Source of the DNA: Ferruginibacter sp.
GTDB taxonomy: Bacteria; Bacteroidota; Bacteroidia; Chitinophagales; Chitinophagaceae
DNA: 64,000 bases
NCBI GenBank assembly: GCA_016786725.1
Contig: JAEUVU010000020.1
Span: forward strand, 62,001 to 126,000
Direction of reading: 5' to 3'
Of the stretch, positions 16,893-26,775 are shown piece after piece. How positions within the stretch are numbered: position 1 is the stretch's first letter; each line of letters starts with the position of its first letter. Below the pieces are notes generated by a model. The model was not told the DNA's origin. It worked only from the letters and a program-made list of their open reading frames with translations, and ran no database searches. The translations under genes and the position numbers were made by a program.

Positions 16893-18959
16893 TTATTTTT
16901 TCTTTTTAGCAGTTCCTTTCTTACCTGCACCCGGCTTTGATTTATTGCCAACCTGAACTTTGCCTCTTACGTCTCTCCCTTTCTTACCAAATTCCGAATT
17001 ACCAATTCCTTTATTCTCCGTTACCCACTCATAATCTAACTGGCGTTTGCTGAGATTGGCAGCTACCACTTTTATTTTCACCCTGTCGCCCATTCGGAAT
17101 TTATGGCCCGTACGCATACCTACCAATGCATAGTCTGCATCATCCAGGCGAAAATCATCATATTCATTCAGGTCTCTTACCGAAACCAGGCCTTCACATT
17201 TGTGTAAAACAGTTTCAACAAAAAAACCAAAGGAGGCAACACCACTGATGATACCGTCAAATTCCTGTCCCAGGTAGTTCTTCATATACTCTACCTGTTT
17301 GTATTTATTACCGGCACGCTCAGCTTCCATGGCTTTGCGTTCCCTGTCGCTGCAGTGTTTGCAGCGCTCATCCATTTTTTTATCCAGCTTCAGGTTTTTA
17401 TCAAGGCATTCCTGTAAGATGCGGTGCACCATTACATCTGGATAACGGCGTATCGGCGAGGTAAAATGGCAATAAAATTCAAAACCCAAACCATAATGGC
17501 CGATATTGGATGAGGTATAAACCGCTTTTGCCATCGTTCTTATGCCCAGTTGCTCCAGCACATGCTGCTCCGGCTTTCCCTGTACATCTTTCAGCATTTT
17601 ATTGAAAGATGATGCAACTGCCTTTTCATCATGCAGATCAAACGTGTAACCAAACTTTTTGGCGAATGCTGCAAATGGTTTCAGCTTTTCATCATCGGGT
17701 GTATCATGAATACGGTATGGGAAAGGGATTGGTTCTTTGTTCACTTTTATTTTAGAAACATAAGAAGCAACAGCCCTGTTGGCAAGCAACATAAATTCCT
17801 CAATCAGTTTGTGTGCGTCTTTGCTTTCTTTTACTATAATACCGATGGGCTTGCCTTTTTCATCCAGTTCAAACCTTACTTCCTGCGATGAAAAATTGAT
17901 AGCGCCATTTTTGAAACGCTCTGCCCTGAATTTTTTTGCAAGGTCGTTCAATAATAAAAGAGGTTTATGATGCAGTCCGTCTCTTTTTTCAATAATATCC
18001 TGCACTTCTTCATAAGTAAAGCGATGATTGCTGTGAATGAGTGTGCGGCCCAGCCAGGTGTGTTTTATCTCGGCACGATTGGTTATTTGAAACACCGCAG
18101 AGAAAGTGTATTTATCTTCATGCGGACGCAAAGAACATAGCTCGTTTGATATTTTTTCTGGCAGCATCGGATTCACCCGGTCTGGCAAATACACGCTGGT
18201 TGCCCTTTCGTACGCTGTTTTATCAAGCAATGTGCCTGGTTTTACAAAATGACTTACATCTGCAATGTGTACACCTATTTCATAATTTCCATTATCCAGA
18301 TTGCGGATAGAAATGGCATCATCAAAATCCTTTGCATCAACCGGATCAATGGTAAAGGTTAAAATATCACGAAAATCTTTTCGCTTTTTTATTTCTTCAC
18401 GGGAAATCTTGGACTCTAAACTTTTTACCCCGGCCATCACATCCGCATCAAAGCCGAGTGGAAAACCAGCTTCTATCAGTATCTCCTTCATCGCCATATC
18501 ATTCTCATCTTCACTTTTTAATATACTCACTACTTCTCCAATTGGCTTCTTTTCGGTTTTATCCCAGCTCAATAATTTTACAACTACCCTTTCATTATCG
18601 GTTGCACCATTCAGTTTATCAGTAGCAATATAAAAATCAGGGATCGGTTTTTCAGTGGCGGGTATAAAAAAAGCAAAGTTCCTGCTCATTTGTATGGTAC
18701 CGATGAACTCGGTTTGCTTACGTTCCGCAACATCTACAATTTTACCTTCCTGCCTTTTATCTTTCGACATTCCGGTGTTGACCTGCACCCTTACAATATC
18801 TCCATGAAAAGCCCGGTTAAAGTCATTTGGCCTTACAATAATGTCTTTATCATTTCCTTCAACGATCACATATCCCATCCCGCTTTTTGAAATATCCAGC
18901 CTGCCTTTTACAATTGCTGTTTGAGATGACCTTTTACCTGCTGTTTTCTTCTTATGCAT
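16893..18959 (-). CDS. rnr: Ribonuclease R
   Basis: This 688-residue 3'-to-5' exoribonuclease degrades structured RNA. It has N-terminal cold-shock-like OB domains (about 20-180). The RNB catalytic domain carries the metal-binding aspartates in DPVDAKDFDDAISIR (about 210-224). It ends with an S1 domain near 570-650 (LGQEFDGIISGVASFGFFVE) and a Lys-rich tail. HYGLGFEFYCHFTSPIRRYP is the conserved RNB C-terminal signature. It is slightly shorter than E. coli RNase R (813) because the N-terminal HTH is absent. It probably heads an operon with the polyprenyl synthase gene. Confidence 0.95.
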   Translation of the reverse strand: MHKKKTAGKRSSQTAIVKGRLDISKSGMGYVIVEGNDKDIIVRPNDFNRAFHGDIVRVQVNTGMSKDKRQEGKIVDVAERKQTEFIGTIQMSRNFAFFIPATEKPIPDFYIATDKLNGATDNERVVVKLLSWDKTEKKPIGEVVSILKSEDENDMAMKEILIEAGFPLGFDADVMAGVKSLESKISREEIKKRKDFRDILTFTIDPVDAKDFDDAISIRNLDNGNYEIGVHIADVSHFVKPGTLLDKTAYERATSVYLPDRVNPMLPEKISNELCSLRPHEDKYTFSAVFQITNRAEIKHTWLGRTLIHSNHRFTYEEVQDIIEKRDGLHHKPLLLLNDLAKKFRAERFKNGAINFSSQEVRFELDEKGKPIGIIVKESKDAHKLIEEFMLLANRAVASYVSKIKVNKEPIPFPYRIHDTPDDEKLKPFAAFAKKFGYTFDLHDEKAVASSFNKMLKDVQGKPEQHVLEQLGIRTMAKAVYTSSNIGHYGLGFEFYCHFTSPIRRYPDVMVHRILQECLDKNLKLDKKMDERCKHCSDRERKAMEAERAGNKYKQVEYMKNYLGQEFDGIISGVASFGFFVETVLHKCEGLVSVRDLNEYDDFRLDDADYALVGMRTGHKFRMGDRVKIKVVAANLSKRQLDYEWVTENKGIGNSEFGKKGRDVRGKVQVGNKSKPGAGKKGTAKKKK

Positions 18960-19142
18960 ATTTCTGTTTCAATACTACCGATAATGTTGATGTTAACTAC
19001 AATACAGGTATCAAATAATTTTTTATGCCTGCAATTTACCAACTAATTGCTACATTCGGAAAAATGAAACCCCGTCAGTGGTTGCAAACCCTGACGGCGG
19101 TTTTAATTAAACTTAAAATCGAAAATATAAAAACAACTGCTT

Positions 19143-20351
19143 TTGCAAGCCCTCTCCAATTCTCCACAAAAAATAATTACAAGAACCGTCTGGATATTAT
19201 CGCTGGTGAGTTTATTCAATGATATTGCCAGCGAAATGCTGATACCGGTTATGCCGGTGTTTTTAAAACATATCGGCTTTTCTATTGTACTTATTGGCAT
19301 TTTAGAAGGTATTGCCGAAGCTGTTGCAGGCCTCAGCAAAAGTTATTTTGGCAAACAAAGCGATCTTATGGGAAAACGCCTGCCCTTTGTACAGCTGGGA
19401 TATGCTTTGAGCGCCATCAGCAAACCTATGATGGCAATTTTTGTTTACCCGGCCTGGATATTTTTTGCACGAACACTTGACAGGCTGGGCAAAGGAGTAA
19501 GAACCGGTGCAAGAGATGCCATGCTGAGCGATGAGGCTACCCCTGCAACTAAAGCAAGGGTATTTGGTTTCAACAGGAGCATGGATACATTCGGCGCAGT
19601 GATAGGCCCGGCTATTGCATTGGCCTATTTATATTATCATCCAAACGATTATAAAACACTTTTTATCTGGTGTGTATTACCCGGTATTGCGGTTATTATA
19701 TTAACAAGGTTGATAAAAGAAAAACCAAAACCGCTTTTTACTGATAAAAAGCCAGGCCGTATTGGCTTTTTCGCCTTTATCCCTTATTGGAAACAAAGTT
19801 CCCCTCAATATAAAAAATTAGTTACGGGCTTATTGCTGTTTGCTTTGTTTAACAGCAGCGATGTTTTTCTGCTGCTTAAAATGAAGGAGACCGGCCTCGA
19901 TGATACAGCCATACTGGGGGTTTATATTTTTTACAACCTCATTTACGCTGTAATTGCTTACCCGGTTGGTATGCTGGCCGATAAATTGGGGCTGAAAAAA
20001 ATATTCCTGCTGGGTTTGGCAGCTTTTGTTGTTGTGTACACAGGTTTTGCCTTTAACAACAACCTCGTTGTTTTTATTTTGCTGTTTGCCCTGTACGGAT
20101 TTTATGCTGCTGCTACCGATGGCATATCCAAGGCATGGATAAGCAATATTGTTGATAAAACCGAAACAGCTACTGCCATCGGCACTTACACCGGTTTTCA
20201 GAGTATTGCAGCGCTTATTGCCAACAGCCTTTGTGGTTTGCTTTGGTTAAATTTTGGGGCAATGGCTACTTTTCTCATTACCGCTTCTGTTACTTTTCTG
20301 GTGATCATGTACCTGGCTTTTTTTAAAAGAATTAATGCATCCATTTCGTAA
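19143..20351 (+). CDS. Major facilitator superfamily transporter
   Basis: This 402-residue protein has 12 predicted helices. The in-frame stop at 19128-19130 limits the start to TTG 19143 (MQALSNSPQKIITRTVWIL) or a nearby non-ATG codon. The loop 2-3 MFS motif is present as KSYFGKQSDLMGKRLPFVQL and its counterpart in the second half as YPVGMLADKLGLKKIFLLG. RLGKGVRTGARDAMLSDEA after helix 4 is typical of the drug/sugar-like MFS group with this RTGARDA motif. The substrate is unknown. The gene runs 17 nt ahead of a small gene and then the GH109 gene, so it could carry a product of that glycan pathway, but this is inference. Confidence 0.82.
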   Translation: MQALSNSPQKIITRTVWILSLVSLFNDIASEMLIPVMPVFLKHIGFSIVLIGILEGIAEAVAGLSKSYFGKQSDLMGKRLPFVQLGYALSAISKPMMAIFVYPAWIFFARTLDRLGKGVRTGARDAMLSDEATPATKARVFGFNRSMDTFGAVIGPAIALAYLYYHPNDYKTLFIWCVLPGIAVIILTRLIKEKPKPLFTDKKPGRIGFFAFIPYWKQSSPQYKKLVTGLLLFALFNSSDVFLLLKMKETGLDDTAILGVYIFYNLIYAVIAYPVGMLADKLGLKKIFLLGLAAFVVVYTGFAFNNNLVVFILLFALYGFYAAATDGISKAWISNIVDKTETATAIGTYTGFQSIAALIANSLCGLLWLNFGAMATFLITASVTFLVIMYLAFFKRINASIS

Positions 20352-20368
20352 CTTCATCAAAAAAAATC

Positions 20369-20674
20369 ATGACCCCGCCTGATACAGTTACCGCTGCATT
20401 AAACGAATTAAAAAGCAGGGGATATAATATTGATTTTAATATTGCTTTCGATAAACTGATCTGTAGTGATAATAAGATATGCCTTAACCCGCATGAATTT
20501 GAAATTGTGGAAGTGTTCCGTTTTGAAGGCGACACCAATCCTTCTGATGAAGATGTGGTGTATGCCATCGAATCAAAAGGTGGCGGGGTAAAAGGAACGC
20601 TTACAAGTGCATACGGTACCTATGCCGAAACTGCTTCTGCAGAAATGCTCAAAAAACTTTCCATGCACAAATAA
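20369..20674 (+). CDS. Small conserved protein, often mislabelled as phosphoribosylpyrophosphate synthetase
   Basis: This 101-residue soluble protein is conserved across Bacteroidota. Motifs are LNPHEFEIVEVFRFEGDTNP, DEDVVYAIESKGGGVKGTL and AYGTYAETASAEMLKKL. I recall database entries for this family named phosphoribosylpyrophosphate synthetase, but it is a third of that enzyme's size and lacks the PRPP-binding motif, so I do not accept that function. It contains two Cys (LICSDNKICL) and several acidic residues. It lies 17 nt after the MFS gene and 15 nt before the GH109 gene. Confidence 0.65.
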   Translation: MTPPDTVTAALNELKSRGYNIDFNIAFDKLICSDNKICLNPHEFEIVEVFRFEGDTNPSDEDVVYAIESKGGGVKGTLTSAYGTYAETASAEMLKKLSMHK

Positions 20675-20680
20675 TTTTAA

Positions 20681-22078
<1,398 letters not shown>

Positions 22079-22086
22079 TTAAAAAT

Positions 22087-23100
22087 ATGAACCGTAGAAA
22101 ATTCTTACATCTCTCTGCACTAACCGCACCCTTACTTTCTGTAAAAAATGCATTGGCTAACGGCTTTGAGGGAACAACAAAACCAATTATTATTTCTACC
22201 TGGGATAGCGGTATGCCGGTAAATGCAGCAGCCTGGAAAGTATTATCTACCAAAGGGACAGCCCTGGATGCTGTTGAAGCCGGGGCAATATACATGGAAA
22301 ATCAGATAGACTGTTGTGTGGGGCTGGGCGGCTATCCCGACAGGGACGGCATTGTAACGCTTGACAGCTGCATTATGGATCATAAAGCCAATATTGGCGC
22401 TGTGGCCGGTTTGGAGCGGATAAAACATCCTGTTTCTGTTGCCCGTAAAGTAATGGAGAAAACACCGCATGTAATTTTAGTAGGTGCAGGCGCCCAGCAA
22501 TTTGCTTTAGAAAATGGATTTACTTTAGAAAGTGGCGAACTTTCTGAAAGTGCAAAAAAAGCCTATGCAGAATGGCTTAAAACAAGTGAATACAAACCGG
22601 TGATCAACATCGAGAATAAAAAACAGAACGGTCCTTTTGCTCCAGCCTTTTTTAATGATGGCACCCCCAACCACGACACTATGGGTTTGGTGGCAATGGA
22701 TAGTTTTGGAAATTTATCAGGCGCTGTAACAACCAGCGGCATGGCTTATAAACTGCATGGCCGTGTGGGCGACTCCCCCATTATTGGTGCAGGGTTATTT
22801 GTAGATAATGAAGTGGGCGCTGCCACCAGCAGCGGTACCGGCGAAGAAGTGATCCGAATTTGCGGAACACATTTGGTTGTTGAATTTATGCGGCAAGGCA
22901 ACTCCCCTGAAATGGCTTGTAAAAAAGCTGTACAAAGAATTGTGAACAGGGATAAAGCAAAAGCCAAAACCCTGCAGGTTGGCTTTTTAGCCATGAATAA
23001 AAAAGGGCAATATGGTGCTTACGCTATTCAAAAAGGATTTGTATTTAGTGTGAAAAGCAATAATGAAAATCAGATTCATCAATCAAAATTTCTCATTTAA
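22087..23100 (+). CDS. N4-(beta-N-acetylglucosaminyl)-L-asparaginase (glycosylasparaginase)
   Basis: This 337-residue Ntn-hydrolase cleaves the GlcNAc-Asn bond left after N-glycan and protein degradation. The signal peptide begins NRRKFLHLSALTAPLL, with an RR pair compatible with Tat export. Autocleavage is expected before Thr198 in NHDTMGLVAMDSFGNLSGA. Other family segments are STKGTALDAVEAGA and GDSPIIGAGLFVDNEVGAA. The length and Thr context match bacterial glycosylasparaginase better than plant-type isoaspartyl peptidase. It begins 8 nt after the GH109 gene. Confidence 0.9.
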   Translation: MNRRKFLHLSALTAPLLSVKNALANGFEGTTKPIIISTWDSGMPVNAAAWKVLSTKGTALDAVEAGAIYMENQIDCCVGLGGYPDRDGIVTLDSCIMDHKANIGAVAGLERIKHPVSVARKVMEKTPHVILVGAGAQQFALENGFTLESGELSESAKKAYAEWLKTSEYKPVINIENKKQNGPFAPAFFNDGTPNHDTMGLVAMDSFGNLSGAVTTSGMAYKLHGRVGDSPIIGAGLFVDNEVGAATSSGTGEEVIRICGTHLVVEFMRQGNSPEMACKKAVQRIVNRDKAKAKTLQVGFLAMNKKGQYGAYAIQKGFVFSVKSNNENQIHQSKFLI

Positions 23101-23102
23101 GA

Positions 23103-23188
23103 AATATTCAATAATCAACGCTCAATTTTCAATATACAACCTCCACCTCCTTGAAAATTGAATATTGCAAATTGAGTATTGAACATTA
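23103..23188. repeat. AT-rich imperfect inverted repeat
   Basis: Two nested arm pairs are seen: AATATTCAATA (23103-23113) with TATTGAACATT (23178-23188), 10 of 11 paired, and CTCAATTTTCAA (23121-23132) with TTGAAAATTGAA (23151-23162), 11 of 12 paired. It occupies the whole gap between glycosylasparaginase and cutC. Built from the words CAATTTTCAATA and TTGAAAATTGAA. Confidence 0.65.
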
Positions 23189-23190
23189 CC

Positions 23191-23916
23191 ATGTATTTCA
23201 AACTTGAAATAATAGGTTTTAACATTGAAAGTTGTATGCTTGCACAGGCTGCAGGCGCTCATCGCATTGAACTATGCGATAATCCAGGTGAAGGCGGCAC
23301 TACCCCATCCTATGGCTTTATTAAAGCTGCAAGAGCCGCATTGCACATTGATCTGTATCCCATCATCCGTCCACGTGGCGGAGATTTTTTTTATACCGAT
23401 GCAGAATTTGAACTAATGAAAACAGACGTGCAGGTTTGTAAAGATTTAGGTTGTGATGGTGTTGTAACCGGTATTTTAAACACCGATGGAGCTGTTGATA
23501 AAGAAAGGTGTAAAGAGTTAGTGCGGATTGCATATCCAATGGGTGTTACTTTTCACCGGGCATTTGACAGAGTTAAAGATGCAAGCCAAGCTTTGGAAGA
23601 TATTATTGAGATCGGTTGTGAGAGAATACTTACATCTGGCCTTGTTCCAAACGCTATAGATGGAGCAGAAACCCTTGCTGCATTGATAAAGCAGGCTGAT
23701 GAAAGAATTATTATTATGCCCGGCAGCGGTGTAAGATCAGAGAATATCATTGAGCTTGCTCAAAAGACCGGTGCAGTTGAATTTCATACTTCCGCAAGAA
23801 TGAATGTTGAGAGTAGGATGAGTTATACAAATGAAGGAATGAAGGAAAGTTTGAAATCGGTTTCTGCTGACGGGAATGAAATTAAAAACATCATCGCTAA
23901 CTTAAAAAGTTTGTAA
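23191..23916 (+). CDS. cutC: CutC-family TIM-barrel protein
   Basis: This 241-residue protein starts at the ATG at 23191 (MYFKLEIIGFNIESCMLAQA); an upstream TTG lies in the inverted repeat. Family motifs are GAHRIELCDNPGEGGTTPSY, IIRPRGGDFFYT, DGVVTGILNTDG, VTFHRAFDRVKDA, ILTSGL and IIMPGSGVR. CutC is traditionally called a copper-homeostasis protein, but that role is weakly supported. The TIM barrel has conserved acidic and His residues suited to sugar chemistry. It ends 1 nt before the beta-mannosidase start, so the two are tightly coupled. A catalytic role in glycan use is my inference. Confidence 0.88.
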   Translation: MYFKLEIIGFNIESCMLAQAAGAHRIELCDNPGEGGTTPSYGFIKAARAALHIDLYPIIRPRGGDFFYTDAEFELMKTDVQVCKDLGCDGVVTGILNTDGAVDKERCKELVRIAYPMGVTFHRAFDRVKDASQALEDIIEIGCERILTSGLVPNAIDGAETLAALIKQADERIIIMPGSGVRSENIIELAQKTGAVEFHTSARMNVESRMSYTNEGMKESLKSVSADGNEIKNIIANLKSL

Positions 23917-23917
23917 G

Positions 23918-26221
23918 ATGAAGAATTGCACAATCTTTTTAATCTTTTTAATCAATCTAATCCCCGTTCAGACATTTGCACAAAATATTTCAATTGAGCT
24001 AAACCAAAACTGGCAATTCAAAAATCAAAAAGAAAGCAAATGGTATAAAGCTACTGTACCTGGAACTATTCACACCGACCTGCTGGCAAACAAACTCATA
24101 CCCGATCCTTTTTACAGGGATAATGAAAGTAAACTGCAATGGATTGACAAAGAGGACTGGGAATACAAAACTGTTTTTGATGTTGATGAAAAAACTTTCG
24201 CTAAAAACATTATTGAACTGGTTTTTGAAGGACTGGATACCTATGCTGATGTTTACCTGAATGGGAAACTGATCTTACAGGCAGATAACATGTTCAGGAG
24301 CTGGACAGTGAATGTAAAACCCTTTATTGAAGAAACCGGTAATGTATTGCTGATAAAATTTGCATCTGCTCAAAATAAGGTTGACAGTATTGCCAAAAGC
24401 AAGCTGCCATTGGTTTTACCGGATAACAACCGTGTGTATGTACGCAAGGCCCAGTTTCAGTTTGGTTGGGATTGGGGCCCTAAATTAGTGGGTTGTGGCA
24501 TCTGGAAAAAAGTCAGGCTAAACGCATGGGATAATGTAAAGATCCAAAGCTTTAGTTCTTTCTACCATCCGGAATCAAACAAATCAGAATTCAGCTATCA
24601 GGTCTTATCCCGGCAGGGATATGTTTATGGTATTTACTTAATCAATAAAGAGCTTGCAATAAAAAAGAAGCTCAACTACAAAGATCTGCTCACACTTATA
24701 TCTAATACTGAAATATTAATTGCAGGCAATTCTACTTTTGTAGAATTTGATAATGGCACATTGGATATTCCAAACGAAAAAATACCAAGGGGAAAAAATA
24801 ATAATCCATATGCCCTGGTTTTATTTCATCAGTATCACAGGGGCAAAAGCAAATTTGTTGAAGAACGGGAAGTGAATATCAATTCACAGAATGTAAAACT
24901 CATCCAGCAAAAAGATTCGATCGGCACATCTTTCTATTTTGAAAAAGATGGAAAACCAATTTATGCCAAAGGCGCTAACTGGATACCCGGTGATGTTTTT
25001 TTACCAAGATTAAAAAGAGATGATTACAGAAAAATGTTGTTAAGCGCCAAAGATGCCAACATGAATATGCTCCGTGTTTGGGGCGGTGGTGTATATGAAT
25101 CTGATGATTTTTATGATCTCTGCGATTCAATGGGCATCATGGTTTGGCAGGATTTTATGTTCGCCGGTGGCATGTACCCCGGAGATAAGGCATTCTTCAA
25201 TAATGTACGGGAAGAAGTAAAATATCAAATAGAAAGATTAAGAAACCACCATTGCATTGTTTTATGGTGCGGCAATAACGAAGTGGAAGAAGCCTGGAAG
25301 AACTGGGGCTGGCAAAACCAGTTCAATCTGCATGGTGCTGACTCTGTAAAGGTCTGGAACGATTATAAACGGTTGTTCCAGGACAGTCTGCAAAGATGGG
25401 TTAATGAATTTGATGGTACAAGGCCTTATGTTTCCACCTCGCCAAAAAATGGCTGGGGTCGCAAAGAAAGTTTTACCGAAGGCGACAGCCATTACTGGGG
25501 CGTTTGGTGGGGAATGGAAGATTGGGAAAAATTTGAAACCAAGACCGGGCGTTTTGTGAGTGAATATGGTATGCAGGCTATGCCAAACTGGAGTACAATA
25601 AAAAGTTTTACTGATTCGTCAGACAGGTATTTATATTCGCCTGTTATTAAAGACCACCAAAAAGCAAGCGATGGTTTTAAGAAGCTCAACCATTATTTAA
25701 CACGTTATTTTATTGATTCGGCAAAGCTTAGCCGTCTTTCCCTTGAAAATTATACCTACTTATCGCAGTGCATGCAATACTATATTTTAAAAAACAGCAT
25801 TGCCATACATCGAAGTAAATACCCGGCAAATATGGGTACGCTTTTGTGGCAATTAAACGATTGCTGGCCCGTTACCAGCTGGAGCATTACAGATTACAGC
25901 AGGCAGCCAAAAGCAGCCTGGTATGCAGTTAAAGAGGCATACAGGGATGATGTACTACCGGCTAAAGATTCAGTTTATCCAAAAGATCTGAAATTGGGAA
26001 AGCCGCAATTTGTATTCCTGACTTCAGGCAATACAATTTCCATCACGAGTAATGTTGTTGTTAAATATCTCTACCTTTCTACAAACGATCCAGCACTGAA
26101 TTTTTCAGATAATTATTTTGATATGAAGCCCGGGGAAACCAAAGTCATTAATACAACCCAAAGGATAAAAATTACTGACCTAAAAATAAAATCACTTTAT
26201 GATATTTTAAATGCCCAATAA
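23918..26221 (+). CDS. GH2 beta-mannosidase, secreted
   Basis: This 767-residue protein has a signal peptide (FLIFLINLIPVQTFAQ). The N-terminal jelly roll contains LNQNWQFKNQKESKWYKATV and GLDTYADVYLNGKLI. It is followed by an Ig-like domain and the catalytic barrel. The acid/base Glu455 lies in VLWCGNNEVEEAWKNWGW and the likely nucleophile Glu549 in GRFVSEYGMQAMP. QFGWDWGPKLVGCGIWK is typical of GH2 mannosidases. The family removes beta-linked mannose, for instance the core Man-beta-1,4-GlcNAc unit of N-glycans. It is shorter at the C-terminus than some homologues of about 850 residues. The gene begins 1 nt after cutC. Confidence 0.92.
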   Translation: MKNCTIFLIFLINLIPVQTFAQNISIELNQNWQFKNQKESKWYKATVPGTIHTDLLANKLIPDPFYRDNESKLQWIDKEDWEYKTVFDVDEKTFAKNIIELVFEGLDTYADVYLNGKLILQADNMFRSWTVNVKPFIEETGNVLLIKFASAQNKVDSIAKSKLPLVLPDNNRVYVRKAQFQFGWDWGPKLVGCGIWKKVRLNAWDNVKIQSFSSFYHPESNKSEFSYQVLSRQGYVYGIYLINKELAIKKKLNYKDLLTLISNTEILIAGNSTFVEFDNGTLDIPNEKIPRGKNNNPYALVLFHQYHRGKSKFVEEREVNINSQNVKLIQQKDSIGTSFYFEKDGKPIYAKGANWIPGDVFLPRLKRDDYRKMLLSAKDANMNMLRVWGGGVYESDDFYDLCDSMGIMVWQDFMFAGGMYPGDKAFFNNVREEVKYQIERLRNHHCIVLWCGNNEVEEAWKNWGWQNQFNLHGADSVKVWNDYKRLFQDSLQRWVNEFDGTRPYVSTSPKNGWGRKESFTEGDSHYWGVWWGMEDWEKFETKTGRFVSEYGMQAMPNWSTIKSFTDSSDRYLYSPVIKDHQKASDGFKKLNHYLTRYFIDSAKLSRLSLENYTYLSQCMQYYILKNSIAIHRSKYPANMGTLLWQLNDCWPVTSWSITDYSRQPKAAWYAVKEAYRDDVLPAKDSVYPKDLKLGKPQFVFLTSGNTISITSNVVVKYLYLSTNDPALNFSDNYFDMKPGETKVINTTQRIKITDLKIKSLYDILNAQ

Positions 26222-26241
26222 AGAATAAATGCACCAGTTAC

Positions 26242-26351
26242 CGTCTTGGCGAGGAGGAACGACAAAGCCATCCGCCGGGCATAGCTGAAAATAATTAATT
26301 CTGCATTAGTAACTTTACTCAGCGGATGGCTTCGCTACGTTCGCCATGACG
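26242..26351. repeat. Left inverted repeat hairpin of the GIY-YIG element
   Basis: The arms at 26242-26276 and 26321-26351 are imperfectly complementary (GCCATCCGC / GCGGATGGC core plus CGTC..GGCGA / CGCCATGACG tips) around a loop of about 45 nt. Confidence 0.65.
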
Positions 26352-26384
26352 CAATTCTTCATCAGCAGCAAAGAAATCAGCATT

Positions 26385-26684
26385 ATGGAATACGGAGGCT
26401 GTGTTTATATCATAACGAATTTTCACAATACAGTTTTATATACCGGTGTTACCTCAAATTTACCTCAACGTGTTTATCAGCACAAAACAAAACAGTTTAA
26501 AACAAGTTTTACTGCCAGATATAATTGTGATAAACTGGTATGGTACGAAAGCTTCAGCAGAATTGAAGATGCGATTGCTAAGGAAAAACAACTGAAAGCA
26601 GGTAACAGGAGAAGGAAAGAAGATTTGATACATGCAATGAACCCACATTGGAATGATTTGTGGGAAGAAGTGAAATTGTGGTAA
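26385..26684 (+). CDS. Single-domain GIY-YIG endonuclease
   Basis: This 99-residue protein begins MEYGGCVYIITNFHNTVLYT (ATG at 26385); an upstream frame extension to 26346 lies in the repeat and is not favoured. GIY-YIG core residues are VYI at 7-9, YTG at 19-21 and catalytic Arg29 in NLPQRVYQHK. A Glu/Lys helix follows (RIEDAIAKEKQLKAGNRRRK) and the end is MNPHWNDLW. It is the short stand-alone type (COG2827-like), often multicopy. The substrate is unknown. It is flanked by inverted repeats that resemble mobile-element ends and is oriented with the surrounding operon. Confidence 0.85.
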   Translation: MEYGGCVYIITNFHNTVLYTGVTSNLPQRVYQHKTKQFKTSFTARYNCDKLVWYESFSRIEDAIAKEKQLKAGNRRRKEDLIHAMNPHWNDLWEEVKLW

Positions 26685-26775
26685 GTTCAGCATTTGTATC
26701 TTTATTCAGGAGATGGCTCCGTCGTGCCTCCTCGCCATGACGAAAACATCGGCTTTATATCTCTAATAAACATTT

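Larger units (their letters stand above)
26242..26742. mobile_element. Putative small element: GIY-YIG gene bounded by ~32-bp inverted repeats
   Basis: The left end 26242-26273 (starts CGTCTTGGCGAGGAGGAACG) and right end 26711-26742 (ends TGCCTCCTCGCCATGACG) are inverted repeats matching at 27 of 32 positions. A third partial copy, in the same orientation as the right end, is at 26321-26351 (GCGGATGGCTTCGCTACG..), so the left end can also fold as a hairpin. The enclosed gene encodes a GIY-YIG nuclease. The element interrupts an otherwise gapless glycosidase operon. I see no clear target-site duplication. Confidence 0.6.

Noticed and set aside
20369..20674. Phosphoribosylpyrophosphate synthetase
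   Set aside because: Too short and lacks the PRPP-binding motif; kept as a protein of unknown function.
26346..26384. N-terminal extension of the GIY-YIG protein
   Set aside because: The extra residues fall just inside the inverted repeat and the GIY-YIG fold starts at the ATG at 26385.
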